Assembly (NCBI GenBank): GCA_951799445.1
Contig: OX637291.1
Coordinates: forward strand, 13,766,501 to 13,830,500
DNA length: 64,000 nt
From: Pseudisothecium myosuroides
Taxonomy: Eukaryota; Streptophyta; Bryopsida; Hypnales; Lembophyllaceae
Reading direction: 5' to 3'
In this document: piece after piece, positions 37,641-50,010 of the stretch
Layout: every line of letters begins with the position of its first letter
How positions within the stretch are numbered: the first letter of the stretch is position 1
Translations under genes and position numbers: made by a program
Notes under the pieces: model-generated
What the model was told of the DNA's origin: nothing
The model's input: the letters and a program-made list of their open reading frames with translations, nothing else
Database searches by the model: none

Positions 37641-38739
37641 TTAGTCTTCCGAGTTTCTCTTGTTATCAAATTTTCGCCTGTCCTGACGTTCTTGGAACCT
37701 AGCCCATGCCCAACGGCCTACTAAGTAACCAGCTAATAGATACACCTGCACAACAACAGAGTACCAGTCCTCCCTCTGTCAGACTTTCAAAACACTATTG
37801 AAAACCGGGACGAAAGAATTTTAATAACTGGTAGCTTCTTGTCCATTCATTAATCTAAACATTGCAAGGTATGATTCCCATCCTTAGGTTCAAACCTTCA
37901 AAATGGTTAGAGAAAGATTTTCAATTCACTATATTTAAGCCAAAAATTGAATGTGAATTAAGGTAGAGGACACTAAAACCGTTAGGGATCTGATAACTTC
38001 TTTCCCTTTCCTGACCCATGTTACCAACAGCAGCTCACCTATTCATACGCTTGGTTGGACGTATTCGCAAACGCAGTAAGCATGAATGATCTAAATATCT
38101 ATGACCACTGATGTTTGAAGGAGAAGGGGCTATCTACTATTCAATATAGTGGCTAATTTAAGTATAAGGTAGAGGATACTCTCTCCGACACCTCAAGCTT
38201 TTTAACCAATGCGTAGGATTGCGCTTTCATTGCGAGATTGGTACTGAGCTATATAGAGATCACTTTGGGTTGCTACAATAACCAAATTCTCTTGAGATCA
38301 AATCTTTATGAATTTCTTCTGCAATTATTCAAACTGGGAGGTTGTAGGCCACAAGATTTGAAGAAGAAGAGAAAAAGATAAGCAAACAATTGCGTGTTTC
38401 TTGTTGCCACCATTGGCACTACAATCTCCTTCTAATGTATACAAGATTGATTGTCTCTCGCATCACATTCAGCCATGAATTTGCACTTCGCCTTTGAATT
38501 CACAGAATCGCAAGCAAGAGCGCATAAACATTCACCTTAAAACCCTAAATGACAATCACCTGTACCATGTTGCGCGGGGGTTTCTTCTCCACCTCCGCCT
38601 CCTCCGCCTCCAGCTTCACAGGCTCTACTGGCGCCGTCGTTTGCCTAGGAAACCTCACAATCAGAGGCCCTGTTTTATGCAGCACTTCTTCACCACCATC
38701 TTCCTCGATCTTCGGCTGCTCCGTGAACGCCATAGTCAT
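37641..38739 (-). CDS. Small single-pass membrane protein, unknown family
   Basis: Two exons (38560-38739 and 37641-37745) joined in phase 0 give 94 residues. The start could be MTMAF or the ATG two codons later. The N-terminal 60 residues are acidic and Pro-rich (KTGPLIVRFPRQ at 22-33). Exon 2 supplies one likely membrane segment (VYLLAGYLVGRWAWARF) and a strongly charged tail (QERQDRRKFDNKR) ending NSED. The layout suggests a C-terminally anchored protein of an organelle or the endomembrane system; I do not recognise the family. It is transcribed divergently from the heat shock factor binding protein gene. Splice sites (GTGATT donor, TTGTTGTGCAG acceptor) are good. Confidence 0.7.
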
Positions 38740-39528
38740 ATAATATAGTGTTGCCGGGTTACTCTCCCAAACCCCCACCTCCAGCTTCTAAACCCTAAAC
38801 CCTAACAAAATTGGGTACAGATCACCTTGTAAACCCTACCTCAGAAGCCTTATTGCAAATTCGGTGCAAAGAAGAGATTGTTGTGGAGTGCACGGCTTAA
38901 GAATTGTGATATCCACCCACGGGACAGCGCACAGTCGGGTTTAGGGCATGGTCCTATATCCGTACTTCCTCTTCTTCCTGAGCTGCTCCTCTGCAAACGA
39001 CGTCTTTTGCAAGTTCGTTAATCAATTTACAGTCTTCAATTGGTGATTCCTGGACCTTCACATGTGGTTCTGGAATAGGTGAATGAGTCGACGACACACT
39101 TTCCCTTACCCCCACTATCTCCCTCCTTCCCTGAGCCTCTAAACCTTAAGCCCTAACGAAATTGGATGTAGCTCAACATCTAAACCCTACCCCTAAAGCC
39201 TTTGTTGATTGCAAATTCAGGGTTCGATTTCAGTGCTGGCAAGGAAGAAATTGTTGTCAAATGCACGAATCAGAATTGTCACATCCACGGGACAGTGCAT
39301 GCTCGGGTTTAGGGCATCGTCCTATAACCGCGCCTTCTCTAAGTCTTCTTCTTCCCGAGTTGTTTGTGCCGTTTTCCTTTGCGCAATTTCGTTTATCAAC
39401 ATGCGGTCGTGCCACTGGTGACTGATTTCCATGTTGGATTGCATGATTTACGGAGTACGACTTAGTTTCTGGCGCTCATTTCTCTAGAGCCTTCGACGAG
39501 AACTTAGGGTTTGTTGTTTGTGAAGAGC
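38740..39528. promoter_or_regulatory. Shared divergent promoter with an internal direct duplication
   Basis: The 789 bp between two divergent ATGs contain a degenerate direct duplication: about 38755-39055 and about 39105-39430, offset roughly 350 bp. Shared blocks include CTAAACCCTA, GCAAATTC, CACGGGACAG, CGGGTTTAGGGCAT and CTTCTTC. The first copy carries overlapping telo-box motifs (AAACCCTAAACCCTAA near 38790), typical of plant housekeeping promoters. Each gene may use one copy as its own core promoter. Confidence 0.7.
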
Positions 39529-39840
39529 ATGGATATGAGTGAGAGTATGGAGTCGAGTGGCCATGGACAAGCGCAGGGGCACGAGGGAGCGGATGCGACG
39601 ACGCAAAAGACCGCGGATCTGACGGCGTTCGTGCAGAACTTGCTGCTGCAAATGCAGACGCGGTTTCAGACCATGTCGGAGTCCATCATCACCAAGATCG
39701 ACGAGATGGGGTCTCGCATTGACGAGCTCGAGCGGAGTATCGGGGAGCTCGTGAAGGAGACGGGACATGTCGAGGCCTTGCCGACGTCGCCGCCGAACTC
39801 GTCATCCTTTGAACTGCGAGGGGGCAACTCCACAAAGTAA
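39529..39840 (+). CDS. HSBP: Heat shock factor binding protein (HSBP)
   Basis: Small coiled-coil protein that binds the trimerisation domain of heat shock factors and attenuates their activity; in plants it acts in the cytosol and nucleus. The 103-residue product has the family core at 29-79: ADLTAFVQNLLLQMQTRFQT followed by MSESIITKIDEMGSRIDELE, in clear heptads. The ATG at 39529 is chosen because the upstream in-frame codon is TTG. The N-terminus is Gly/His/Gln-rich and the C-terminus Ser-rich, both usually variable. The last codons (ACA AAG TAA) overlap a perfect donor GTAAGT at 39838. Splicing to the acceptor before GTGATGCGAGG (near 40255) would restore AAG and give TGA, leaving the protein unchanged. 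Confidence 0.93.
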   Translation: MDMSESMESSGHGQAQGHEGADATTQKTADLTAFVQNLLLQMQTRFQTMSESIITKIDEMGSRIDELERSIGELVKETGHVEALPTSPPNSSSFELRGGNSTK

Positions 39841-40891
39841 GTGTGAGGAACTCGCAGCAATGGAACAGAGCACTTGAGTTTGGGTTCTGGCATTGCCATG
39901 GGCAGTAATTTATTCCAAGAAGATGCACATCACAGGTTTATTCAGAGATATTTTTCTTTCCTCGTCTTCTAATTTTTCTTTAATCACCCAATTTTTCTTT
40001 CAAAGTCAACAAACTATGTGCAATTTTTTTCGCCTTCTTTCATTCCGCTTCTAACATGGTAATTAAAGCAACCGGGTAGGCTGCCGTTCAATCCCTTTCT
40101 CAATGTCTTGATGATCATTTTCTGAGCAAACATTGTTTGAAAGGGATTTCTACTGCGTCTGCACTGTTTTAGGGTTTCACTTAGCGTTTAGTTTTGGTTC
40201 AATTTGAAGACAGCACTTGTGAATCGAATTAAAGGCCCATGAACGTTTTCACAGGTGATGCGAGGAGCAAGAACCGGGTAGCCGATGGAGAAGCATGGGT
40301 TTATCATTGCAGACATCTGATCTGATGAAATTTATATGTAGATTACACTGCTATTGTCTTTGACTACAGATGGGATTACGAGCATTATTGCAAGGATGTT
40401 TTACCAGCTGATTGCAGAAATATGGTATGTTGAGGATGGATATTTCAGACTCTGTTATTTGCGTTCAAGTTGATGACGCGTTTTAATGTAAATGTACTTC
40501 AAGTAATCACATTTTCTTGTTTTCAAGCATTTGTATTCAGTTCTTCAGATGGCTTCCGCAATTTAAGAGGTAAGAAACTTTGCAGTGACTGCTGAAGTAT
40601 GTTTGTGAATGTGATTTTCTGTGAAGTTGAACAATGGAATCCAAGTTTTATAGCATTTTGAAGAACAGTGCGTCTAACTCGTGAGCTTTCGTTACCCTCG
40701 CATTTAAATTTGTGGTAAGGTAGAGGATCCTATCTGCGTCGTTTTAAGCGTTTTTTGTCACGCTTGCATTGGGAGAGGCAGCTAGACAGATCGTTTCGAG
40801 TGCAAGGGCCGAACTCGTCTGAGATTAAGTTATTATCGCTATTCATGAATTTCCTATGCAACCATTCAAAGATTTAGAAGTTGATACCACG

Positions 40892-40979
40892 TTTGATTTC
40901 TATGCAGAGGTCAGTGATTACACCACTTGCTACTCAGTCGCACCATGTGTATGAAGGTGACCTCTGCATAGAAATCAAA
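40892..40979. repeat. 22-bp perfect inverted repeat (hairpin)
   Basis: TTTGATTTCTATGCAGAGGT plus CA (40892-40913) recurs as a perfect reverse complement at 40958-40979 with a 44-base loop. Part of the right arm (GCATAGAAATCAAAAG) recurs directly near 41010, and ACCATGTGTATGAAGG from the loop recurs near 41058. This suggests a local duplication or a foldback relic rather than a conserved RNA gene. Confidence 0.85.
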
Positions 40980-41059
40980 AGCCCAATTATTTACCCAATT
41001 ATTTTGCCAGCATAGAAATCAAAAGTTCAATTATTTTGAAGTTTTATACTTGTCCAACC

Positions 41060-41690
41060 ATGTGTATGAAGGGATGAGTTATGATTGGTAAGAGCATTTG
41101 CAGTTCAGTTGAACTTCATGTTAAAATTTTGGAGTGGCTATTGTCATTCCTTACCTTGGAATGGAGGTGTTTAGGGGTGTTTTGATTATCCAATGTTTAA
41201 CCCTTAAATGTCCAGGACTTTGGAATTTGCTCTAAATTGAACAAAAAGTCAACATATTGATAAGTTTTATCAATTTTTATTATCAAATCAACCATACAAA
41301 TTCAAATTAGACACTGTCAAAGATCACATGGGAAAAGAGAACACAACAAATACTCTTATGGATTGAAAGATTATAATGTTTAATCATGAGTTTGTTAAAA
41401 TTGTGAAAGTGATTTGAAGTCTTTCAATCCTCTTTTTATATGTCAAATCTAAAATTGAGGTCATCAAAAAAAAATGAGGTTAAAAGATATAGCATGCATA
41501 ACTAACTAGCGAAAGATTTATTTTCTTCATTTTTTGTTTTATTATTTCTTATTATTAATTGGAAAAAAATTCATTTCCATTAGTGTTGGTTCCTCAAGAT
41601 TCCCTTTGTGAAAAAAATATGAGGTTATAAGATAGAGTATGTATTTTCTCAAGTGTTGGTTCCTCTGTGAGAAATTGATGATTCTATTCA
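41060..41690. other. Gene-free AT-rich stretch
   Basis: No gene. The part at 41280-41520 shares blocks with 11020-11330 and 17440-17640, perhaps an old dispersed repeat. Confidence 0.45.
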
Positions 41691-42590
41691 TGCCGGAAGT
41701 AGACAGTATCACTTCATCCTTGAAGTCAATGTCAACGGTAAGGTTGGTACTTCATTCCATAGTTGACGGACCAATGCTATCAATTTATGTCTGAAATTGA
41801 TCGTTGAGGCTGCCACTTCATCCTTGAAGTTGATGGATACTTCATATTCCAAAGGCTAATCAATCACTTTATCCAAGTTGAGAATTCATGCAATCACTTC
41901 ACCCTTGAAGTCGATGGACTGTCAATATTATTCCATATTCCAAACTAACCAGTTCCTTTATACTCCAAGACGATGGCTTATGCAATCACTTTATTCTTGA
42001 AGTTGACAGACTATTGATGTTATTTTGTACCCCAAACTAACCAGTCTCTTTATACTCCAAGTTTACAGCTCATGCACTCACTTCATCTTGAAATTGACAA
42101 ACTGCCAATGTTACTTCATATCCCAAACTAACCAATCATTTATACTCCAAATTGATGGTTTGTGCAGTCACTTCATCCTGCCAATGTTACTTCATACAGT
42201 CTAAAGTAATGAATTACTTTATATTCAAAGTTGACAGCTCATCCAATCACTTCATCCCCGAAGTCAACCATGGACCATGTCACTTCATACCTAAAGTCCA
42301 TAGATGACAATGTTACTTCATTCCAAAAGATGACAATTCACATTGTCACTTCATGCTCCAAGTCAAAACTAAAGTTAGTGTCATTCAAATGTGCAACACT
42401 ATAATCATAATGTTACAAAACTCTATATAATCAAATGGATTTTGAAAGCCTAAATTATACAAAGTACCATTTAAGAAGTTTGAATGCATATGTGACTAAA
42501 ATTTAAGATAGTAAATTAAGCTTGAAGATATTGATAAGAACCTTTGCGTTTATTTCATGATGTAAAATACCATGTTGCAATCTTGAATTA
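41690..42590 (+). mobile_element. Foldback relic: tandem core plus one arm
   Basis: Tandem CACTTCATCCTTGAAGT-type units (41690-42370) are followed by about 220 bp matching the right arm of the element at 35099-36829. Shared blocks include GTGTCATTCAAATGT, ATAATCAAATGGAT and GTAAAATACCATGTTGCAAT. The left arm is missing, so this is a truncated member of the same family. Confidence 0.82.
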
Positions 42591-44090
42591 GTTGAGGATG
42601 CCAAGGGGATCATTTAGTTTAGGATTTGTTGTATATTGAAAAAGAAAATTTAATTATTCTAGATTTGTTGGATCAATTACATGCATCATGAATTCTAGTC
42701 TTTGCACAAAAAAATTAAACCAAAAAACACATTATACAACTACAAAATATATAAACTAAACGCATTGTCCTATACAACAAATATTTCAAATGCAAGGGCA
42801 TTAAGATGTAACAACGGTCTATGTTGCAACCTATATTCTCTCTACAATAGCTAATGCAATTATATGCTCTGAATTCCAAAAAAAAATTCCAAATATTGTG
42901 AGAACCAACATCATTTGCATGTTTGCCAAATTGTTGATATTTTTAATTCTATAAATGTCAACTTCCTTCAATTTTTGTGTACAAAAATCTGAAATTATTC
43001 ATACCAGCATACCAAGGCACAAAAAACTTTTTTGAAGCTTTAAGAAAAAATTGACAAAAGATAAAATATATCCAAAATCATGGTGCACAAAACTGAATTC
43101 TGGACATGGCTAACTTCAAAATTAGTTTTCATTGAAATCACAACTAATTTTTTCTTCAAGCATTCATGGTAATGTGTAGTTTGTCACACACTCGTACATC
43201 TACTTTTGGACTTTGCTTTGTCCATTGATGCTTATGGTATGGTAGTTTGAATGAAAACATTTCAAATTTGTACTCAATTTCATTTGTCACTGTATAGGAA
43301 GACTTAAAACAACATTTTTTGCAGGACTTGACCACCCTTGCTTGTCAGCTTATCAGCTTATCATTAGGGGGTTTTCAGATGGACATGCTACCTCAACAAA
43401 TTATCTAACAATGCTGGCAAATATATCACCAACAATAAAAACTATGGTATGGGGTCCTTCTCCAATATCACTGAACATGGAATAATTCCATGTTCAATGA
43501 CTCACAATTCAGAAATTCAAAGAGTTTCAACAGTCACAGGAGCCCCAATGCATAGGCAAGGGATCCCCAGTCCTAAAGTTCAAGAATGTTAAGTACTGGA
43601 CATAAAAAGTCTAGAAAAGGCAATCAGTTGTAGAAAATTAACAGTTAATAGATAGAGAGTACAAGAAATACACAAAACACATATTTGTACTGATTCTCCT
43701 ATCCCATCTCATCCCAAATCTCGTAGCATAAGACCATCACATCACATCACATCACAACCCGGTGTTCTAATCTAGATTAGCACCGACCCAGCAATGAACT
43801 CCAATTGGAGTGGCAATAAGAACCTTTCCAATAACTGTGATCTACTTCCTGAATGCACCCTGAGTTCCAGTTCAACATTGTACACATTAGGCACATGAAT
43901 GGAGCGCCAATGAAGAAATTCTAGTTGACAATTGGTTCACCAACAGTTTCCTACAAGCCGCATACCTGTAATTGCTAATCTTCACCTTTCAGAAATCGTT
44001 CTACAGCCAGGATCACTGTAAACTCTCAGACTACACCATCCTGGATGTTGTATTGCCGAATCAAAGAATACCTCCGCAATAAAATCATCC
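42591..44090. other. Gene-free stretch downstream of FAD6
   Basis: AT-rich, with a short CACATCACATCACATCAC run near 43737. The right end should include the FAD6 3' UTR. Nothing else was recognised. Confidence 0.5.
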
Positions 44091-47000
44091 TCACGCAATG
44101 TCTGGCATCACCTTGCGTAAAGTGCCAATAACAGCTGACTTCTCTTCCCCGCCGTCGAATGATGCGTAGTTTATTTCCGGATCAAAAAAGTGACACTCCG
44201 TCATGATTGTCTTCATTAATCTCCAGTTGAATCTTGCAATGTTCAAATGCTGCAAAAAATAAAATGAACTTTCATCAAGAGCTTTGACCTTTACAAAACA
44301 TAATCTGGGAGACCACAACATCTTCTCAAATTGGAAAAGCAAATTACGGTTGTGAAATTTCTTCAACTGGGCATGGTTTACAAGATTGTCATATTCTGAG
44401 TCACTGTTTCCTGAATCTACAAGGCACGCTCAGAGCTGCTAACCACAAAGGTCAGTTAACCCCGAAGTGCCCATGCTAAAGAAAAATCCACTTTGCAAAT
44501 TCATAATCGACTATATAAACTTTCAAAAACTTAATCGCAGTAGTCACTCTGCTTCTGAAGAATGCAACATATCCTGAATGTGTCGAAGTGCGTACCTTTC
44601 CCCAATTTTGAAGAAGAGAATCATGGGCCAGTCGAAGGTTGTAGCTGGGGATCTTTTGAGAGATGTGATGAGGAATATGAACACTAATGTCATGGCAAAG
44701 GACTTCGACCCTGCACAAAATAGTGCCGGATCAGAAAGTGGCAAGAAACAGCATGTACACTCCATAAAACTTGATGTTGGCTCTAAACCAAGGGTCAATG
44801 TATTTTGGAGGAAAACATGGTCACTGTGGGCACAACTATTCCACATTTCTTCCCACAATCCTGCACTTACGTACATCACCCATCACGGAATTAGGGAGGA
44901 GAATAAGTGACAAACCATGAAGGGTAGTCGCAGTGCACTGTTCCGCCCAATTGCGCCTGAGCAGAATTCCAATCCTGAGCACCCTTGAATGGAATATGAG
45001 GAGCTGTGTGATGAACCATGGTGAAAGTGCTCATCTGCACAAATTTAATCCAATAACATACACATTAGATGCTTTGACAGTATAAATAACTGCGAAGGAC
45101 CTGAGAAAGCTTCAATTAGACGAGTAGACCCTCATCAAAAACAGGGAAAACCAAAACCACCAAGGAGAGACTAACTTACCCAAAAGTGATACCCGAGCCA
45201 TGGCATTAGCCAAAATTTGAACCAGCCAGCAATTCCAGTGAAGTAGATAATTGCGGGCCAACCGATTGCCATGAATGCAAAAACGGCAGCCAAGCTAACC
45301 TTCACGCGAGGTTTCTCACTATCTCGGTATTTGTTCAAGTCGAAATGCCACAAAGCCCTATAAATAAGGAACAAAGCAACATTAGTTCATGGTCATAAAC
45401 TTGACAGAAATCTAATCCTCAACAAGATGTAAATTATCATCTACCGCTTTCATACAACTGGGAGTTCAGATAAAGATATTCACAAATTCGACTGATAACC
45501 AGTAATTGATTCTCACAATTAATTCATGAATATCAATAATGACTAAGTTTTACCAAGCAGCAGGCCCGAGTATACCGATACGTGGAACGAGAACAGAGCT
45601 GGAAAGTGAATACGTACCAATGACCAATTGAAGCCCATGGTCTCAAGGGACCCATGCCAAACTCCATAAAAGATTTCATGAGTGGTGAAAAGGATCCCCA
45701 CTGTTCCTTCATCACTGGATGCCAGGCCGTGTCCTCCGTCAACCTGAGAATCCAGATTTCGAGGAAAGTCAACAAAACGATTTGACAAAGCATTTGACAA
45801 AACTTTCTGTATCTATAACTTCACCTCTAAACAAAAAGAAAAAAGACACTGCAATTGGAAATTAGAGTGAGATATAAAGAACTTACATGTTGGTCTTGGC
45901 ATGATGCCTGTCATGCTTGAATCTCCATGGCTCGTATGGATAAATAAGAGGGAGGAAGGCAATAGTCCCGACGATGTCTTCCAGCAGTTTATTCTTGGAA
46001 AAAGACTTGTGTGCACAGTCGTGACCTATCACGAAAAACTGAAACCACGTACAACTCAGAATTTCGCTCGAATCGAGCCAAAGAGGCAATAAATATATAT
46101 TCTCTGACAATTCTATCATGCATCGTTTGAATCATATTGAGCAGATACTTGATACAAATATGCCAGATAGAATTTTCATCTACTCAATAGAGGCATTTCA
46201 AAATCAGGAGAATTGACATTCGGAGAGAACGTACTCCAGTGATAGCGGTTCCAGTCCAGGCCCAAGCCAACGGAAGCAGATACCAAGGTGCCTTGGCGAT
46301 CATAAAGAGACCAAGAGAGTAGGAAGCCACAGAGATGCAAATAGTCTTGAATGCTTTCAAGTCATTGATCTCGAAGACCTGAATCACAGGAAAGCGAACT
46401 CATCAGAAACATTACATTATCTTAAAACCAACTCATACAAACAGAGAAGTAACAAGGATCACCAAACAATTCGAGCAATTCATGATCAGAATAACAGTAT
46501 GTGAAAGTTGAAGCACCAGATTCTCTTTCAAAGTTCACACTAACCTCTGGTGGGAAGCTATCGATCACTTTCTTCAGCGTCACTCCCGCAGACACCGGCT
46601 CTCCAATCTGTGTGAACCCGTACTCCTCAGCCAGTCGCTGCCTTTCGCCAGCATCTTCCAGTGGGTCTGACGGAGGCGCAACAGGAGCTGCCACTGCTGA
46701 TATTGGGCGTCTAGCCCCACTCCGTGATAAACCCGTCCTCCTCACTCCCGAGATTTCCAACTGTTGTAACACAAAGAGATTACACATATAAGAAGTCATC
46801 AGGGACACTAACTTCCTTTCCAAAGAACATCATCGACTATATGGTCCTACCTCTAAGACCGTGATTGAGTGCAACAATGTCCCAGGAAACAGGGAACGCA
46901 CCCAGTAACAATGTATGAAAAACCTGAACCCCAACAAACGCCAATCATAACATACACTTTGGGTAATCAAAACTTGATAATCAGCTACCATATGTAAAAG

Positions 47001-47563
47001 GAGAACAGATGGCCGAGAAACACGATGTATTACCTTTCCAACACCGAGTCCTTTCAAAGACAAGCTGGCAGATGGAAAGCTCAGAACAGCGGATTGACTG
47101 GAACCCGTACATTTCGGCTGGCCAACCTGAGCATCCACAAACGCGACCCAGTGTCAGACCCGGAACAAGTTTACATAAATTCACTATACATACTCTCTCA
47201 TTTCGGGACAAATGTACACCTCTAGTATAAAATAGCAATAGAATAGCAATCCCCCCCATAGAATAGCAATCCATACGTCAAAAAGGATGATTTAACAATC
47301 ACTGGACTTCCCCTGAGCAATACTCTCCCCCACATTACCAAACGCCTTCCGGTAACCCAAAATGCAAAACAACAAAGAACCTCTCAGCGCATTCTTTGAT
47401 TCGTAAAAACCATCTTCCTCCATAAATTATTGAAAAGTACTTCAATTGATAGCATCATTTGCGAAATGTATGATCCCATTCGAGAAATGTAGGTTCCTAC
47501 CTTGTGTGGAGCCACCACCGAGGCGCTAGGCCGGAGGCTCAAGCCACAAGCAGCAGCTGCCAT
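44091..47563 (-). CDS. FAD6: Plastid omega-6 fatty acid desaturase (FAD6)
   Basis: Inserts the omega-6 double bond into 16:1 and 18:1 acyl chains of plastid glycolipids, using ferredoxin, in the chloroplast envelope. Ten coding exons: 47501-47563, 47034-47126, 46545-46760, 46235-46378, 45887-46038, 45618-45743, 45180-45357, 44916-45034, 44596-44710 and 44091-44249. All are GT-AG and in phase, giving 454 residues against about 450 in Arabidopsis. The first 74 or so residues are Ser/Ala/Arg-rich and almost free of acid, a plastid transit peptide, followed by [20 protein letters not shown]. The three di-iron histidine boxes are intact: HDCAH (178-182), HDRHH (214-218) and HIPHH (375-379). Hydrophobic segments such as [20 protein letters not shown] lie before box 1. 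A leader intron (47591-47874) is likely. Confidence 0.97.
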
Positions 47564-48470
47564 GGCTGCCTGTCCTCACGCACAGCCAACCTGCACCGTA
47601 AATGAAAATCAATCCCGAAACTCCGTAAGTCCACACCGTAACATCAATTGCATCCCACAGTACACAACCAAAACCTCATTCCCGAAGAATGCACCGCATT
47701 TGGGATATAAACCCTTGAGATCAACACCGCTCTTGTTGCTTGTTGCCAATTCGACAAACCCTTCCAAACTCTTTCTGATTTTTTCAAGATTTTTTCAGGA
47801 TTTTTTCACAAGAACACGATACTATTGAAACCTGGTGGAGAAGAAGAAAAAAGAAAGGTGAGGAATGCGCTTACCTGACGTTGGGAGCGCTCCGGTGACG
47901 GTCGATCAGTCAGAACGGGTGTGCAGGTTGAAGAGGCTCTGCGACGGCGAGGGAGGGAGATAAGAAGCTCTGGCTGTCACACATCCACGAGGTCAAACTT
48001 GTTTCATCCATTCACATTTCATCCATCCTCCGTTCATCCGTTTGCGTTCGTTGTGAGCCGGGTATTTTGTTATGGTGGAAATTGTTTCTGGGATCGGATT
48101 GGTTGGCGGACATGGGGCCCTACGTCAGTTGTGACTCCCAGCATGACATTGTTTACCAATGAGGCAAGAGTCCCTTTTGCATCTTTGAAAAGGGGATCCT
48201 CTCGGCCTCTCAGCCAACCCCAATCCTTGAATTAATTGAGAAGTTCCTTCCAAGCATCTACCAAGGTGTAATATCTTCCCCACGTGAGGAAGACCATTGC
48301 AGTAAATTGATGATTTTGGATGAAAAATTGTAATGCTTGATTTTGTCCAGAGAAGCATTAGAAGGGATTCAGGGCTTTTGGAGGGCTGCAAGTTCCCTAG
48401 CGTTCCCAGACTGCGAGAACGCGTTGCAGCAGCTGGCTGATGTGGTAGAACGACTGCCACGTCATTTTTG
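47564..48470 (-). promoter_or_regulatory. FAD6 5' leader, probable leader intron and promoter
   Basis: On the minus strand a donor CAG|GTAAGC (exon end 47875) and an acceptor GGTGCAG (exon resumes at 47590) predict a 284-bp leader intron directly before the start codon. The GC-richer region 47875-48060 would be the first exon, with the promoter beyond. I did not find a clear TATA box. Confidence 0.4.
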
Positions 48471-48522
48471 AAAGAAAAAAAAATTTAATTGCTCAAAATG
48501 ATATTTGAAAAATAAAAATAAA

Positions 48523-48523
<1 letters not shown>

Positions 48524-48563
<40 letters not shown>
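48524..48563. repeat. AAT trinucleotide microsatellite
   Basis: About 13 AAT units in a row, preceded by AAAAAT-type repeats. Confidence 0.95.
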
Positions 48564-48565
<2 letters not shown>

Positions 48566-48566
<1 letters not shown>

Positions 48567-49304
48567 TTTTTTGACAGCCGTACCATTGTTCACAGAATCA
48601 GGCCAGATCGGGGAATGACCCTAAAACGGCCCTCCAGAGATCTCGAAAAACATCTAATGCATAGAGGGGCTCTCTGAATCGTAATTACATGAAAGAACCC
48701 AACCTAGAAACAAACATGCAATGATTTTGTTTTGGTTGAAGAAGTAGCAATTTTTTGAGCAATTGAACATAATTCCTATTATTACCTTATCTAAGTTTAT
48801 GTTAAGTGTTGTTGAAAGTTAAAATGGGGGTCTAGATGCTCTTAGAATACATTTTTGGATACCATTTGAATATATCATAAATTTTTAAATACTATAAATA
48901 GGTGTGTTTAGAATCAACCCTTGGTTGGCCAACTCTCATAAATAGAGGTTGTAAATTTTTTGAGGCAAAAATTTGTAGGAAATGTCTTTTTAAAATGCAT
49001 AATACTTAGATGCAATTATCTTAAGTCAAAGGCACCCATTTCCAACCCTGTATCCTAAACCAATGTTGAAAATATATCGATTTAGGCAATCCATTGCTTG
49101 CAAACATAGATGCAAACAATGGTTTAGGCCAGTACACTATAAATTTGAACTTCACAAATTCATGGCATATTTAGACATGTTCAAAAAAAATTCATGATTT
49201 TCAATTGCCATTGTTAAAAATAATCCCGTGTTGATTCCACCTCAAAGTATGTGAAATTGCTTAAAGTGATGATTGCAGATTCTACCTGCTGTCACTTTTA
49301 AAGG
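48566..49304. other. Gene-free AT-rich stretch
   Basis: No coding motif, element ends or tandem structure recognised. Confidence 0.5.
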
Positions 49305-49545
49305 TTAACTAGTGTACCTTGTGCAGTTGCCACAACCAAAATAAAAATAAAAGTAATTTTTTAATTTTTTCAATTTAAAACAACTTCGAAATTCAATAAC
49401 TTTCACACCGTAAATCGGAATGGCACAAAACCAAGTCCGTGCATCCCTCCTCACCAAGAGCTTTCCGACAGTACCAAGCACACGACCAGGGACCCACGGT
49501 CTACGAGACCTCAACGTAACAAACAAAACAAAACAAACAGCCTAA
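49305..49545 (-). repeat. Solitary unit of the 57.7-59.3 kb repeat family
   Basis: On the minus strand this reads TTTGTTTTGTTTGTTACGTT, then CTTGGTACTGTCGGAAAGCT, GAGGAGGGATGCACG, and ends in GTGGCAACTGCACAAGG and TACACTAGT. It is one complete unit with a single subrepeat, while units in the tandem array at 57728-59296 carry two to four. It shows the repeat is dispersed as well as tandem. Confidence 0.85.
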
Positions 49546-50010
49546 CTTAAAGTAATGAATGGATGTTGTTGTTACATGCCGTGTCCGGCATCCTGGACGG
49601 CATCCTGGCAATTGCCCCAGAAACCTAACACGACATGGATGAAGGGCCACTTGCAGGGGGCGGTTAGAAAGCAGTGCCCCTGACGCATCTCCACGGGATC
49701 TCCAAAAGCCGATTGCCACGGAGCCCCACCAAATCTGGCTACCAACCTACCGGAGCCCTGGTTGGCTGCCACGGCTTCTCTTCCACTCCCCGCAGTGGTC
49801 CGTCCCACTTGTGTTCGCCATTACGTTCCCCAAGTTCCCAACTCGTGGTTCCACATCAGTGGCCTGTTCACTCACTCTTGGAGAGTTGGAGGAAATCAGA
49901 GGTAGAGTACTTTATCATTGTTTGGTGTTGAAAATTCAACAAGTAGCTAGATGAGAAGGAGAAAGTTAACCGGCATGAACGAATCTTGTGGTGAGAATGG
50001 CTCAACAATC
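49546..50010. other. GC-richer stretch without a supported gene
   Basis: 49580-49850 is markedly richer in GC than its surroundings, and frames are open on both strands, but none shows a domain, splice chain or start context. It may be a relic exon or promoter. Confidence 0.35.

Noticed and set aside
39484..39928. Minus-strand frames opposite HSBP
   Set aside because: Antisense shadows of the HSBP coiled-coil exon.
46830..46930. Extra FAD6 exon reading [20 protein letters not shown]
   Set aside because: It has splice-like borders but its phase breaks the frame into the next exon; skipping it gives an exact phase-0 join.
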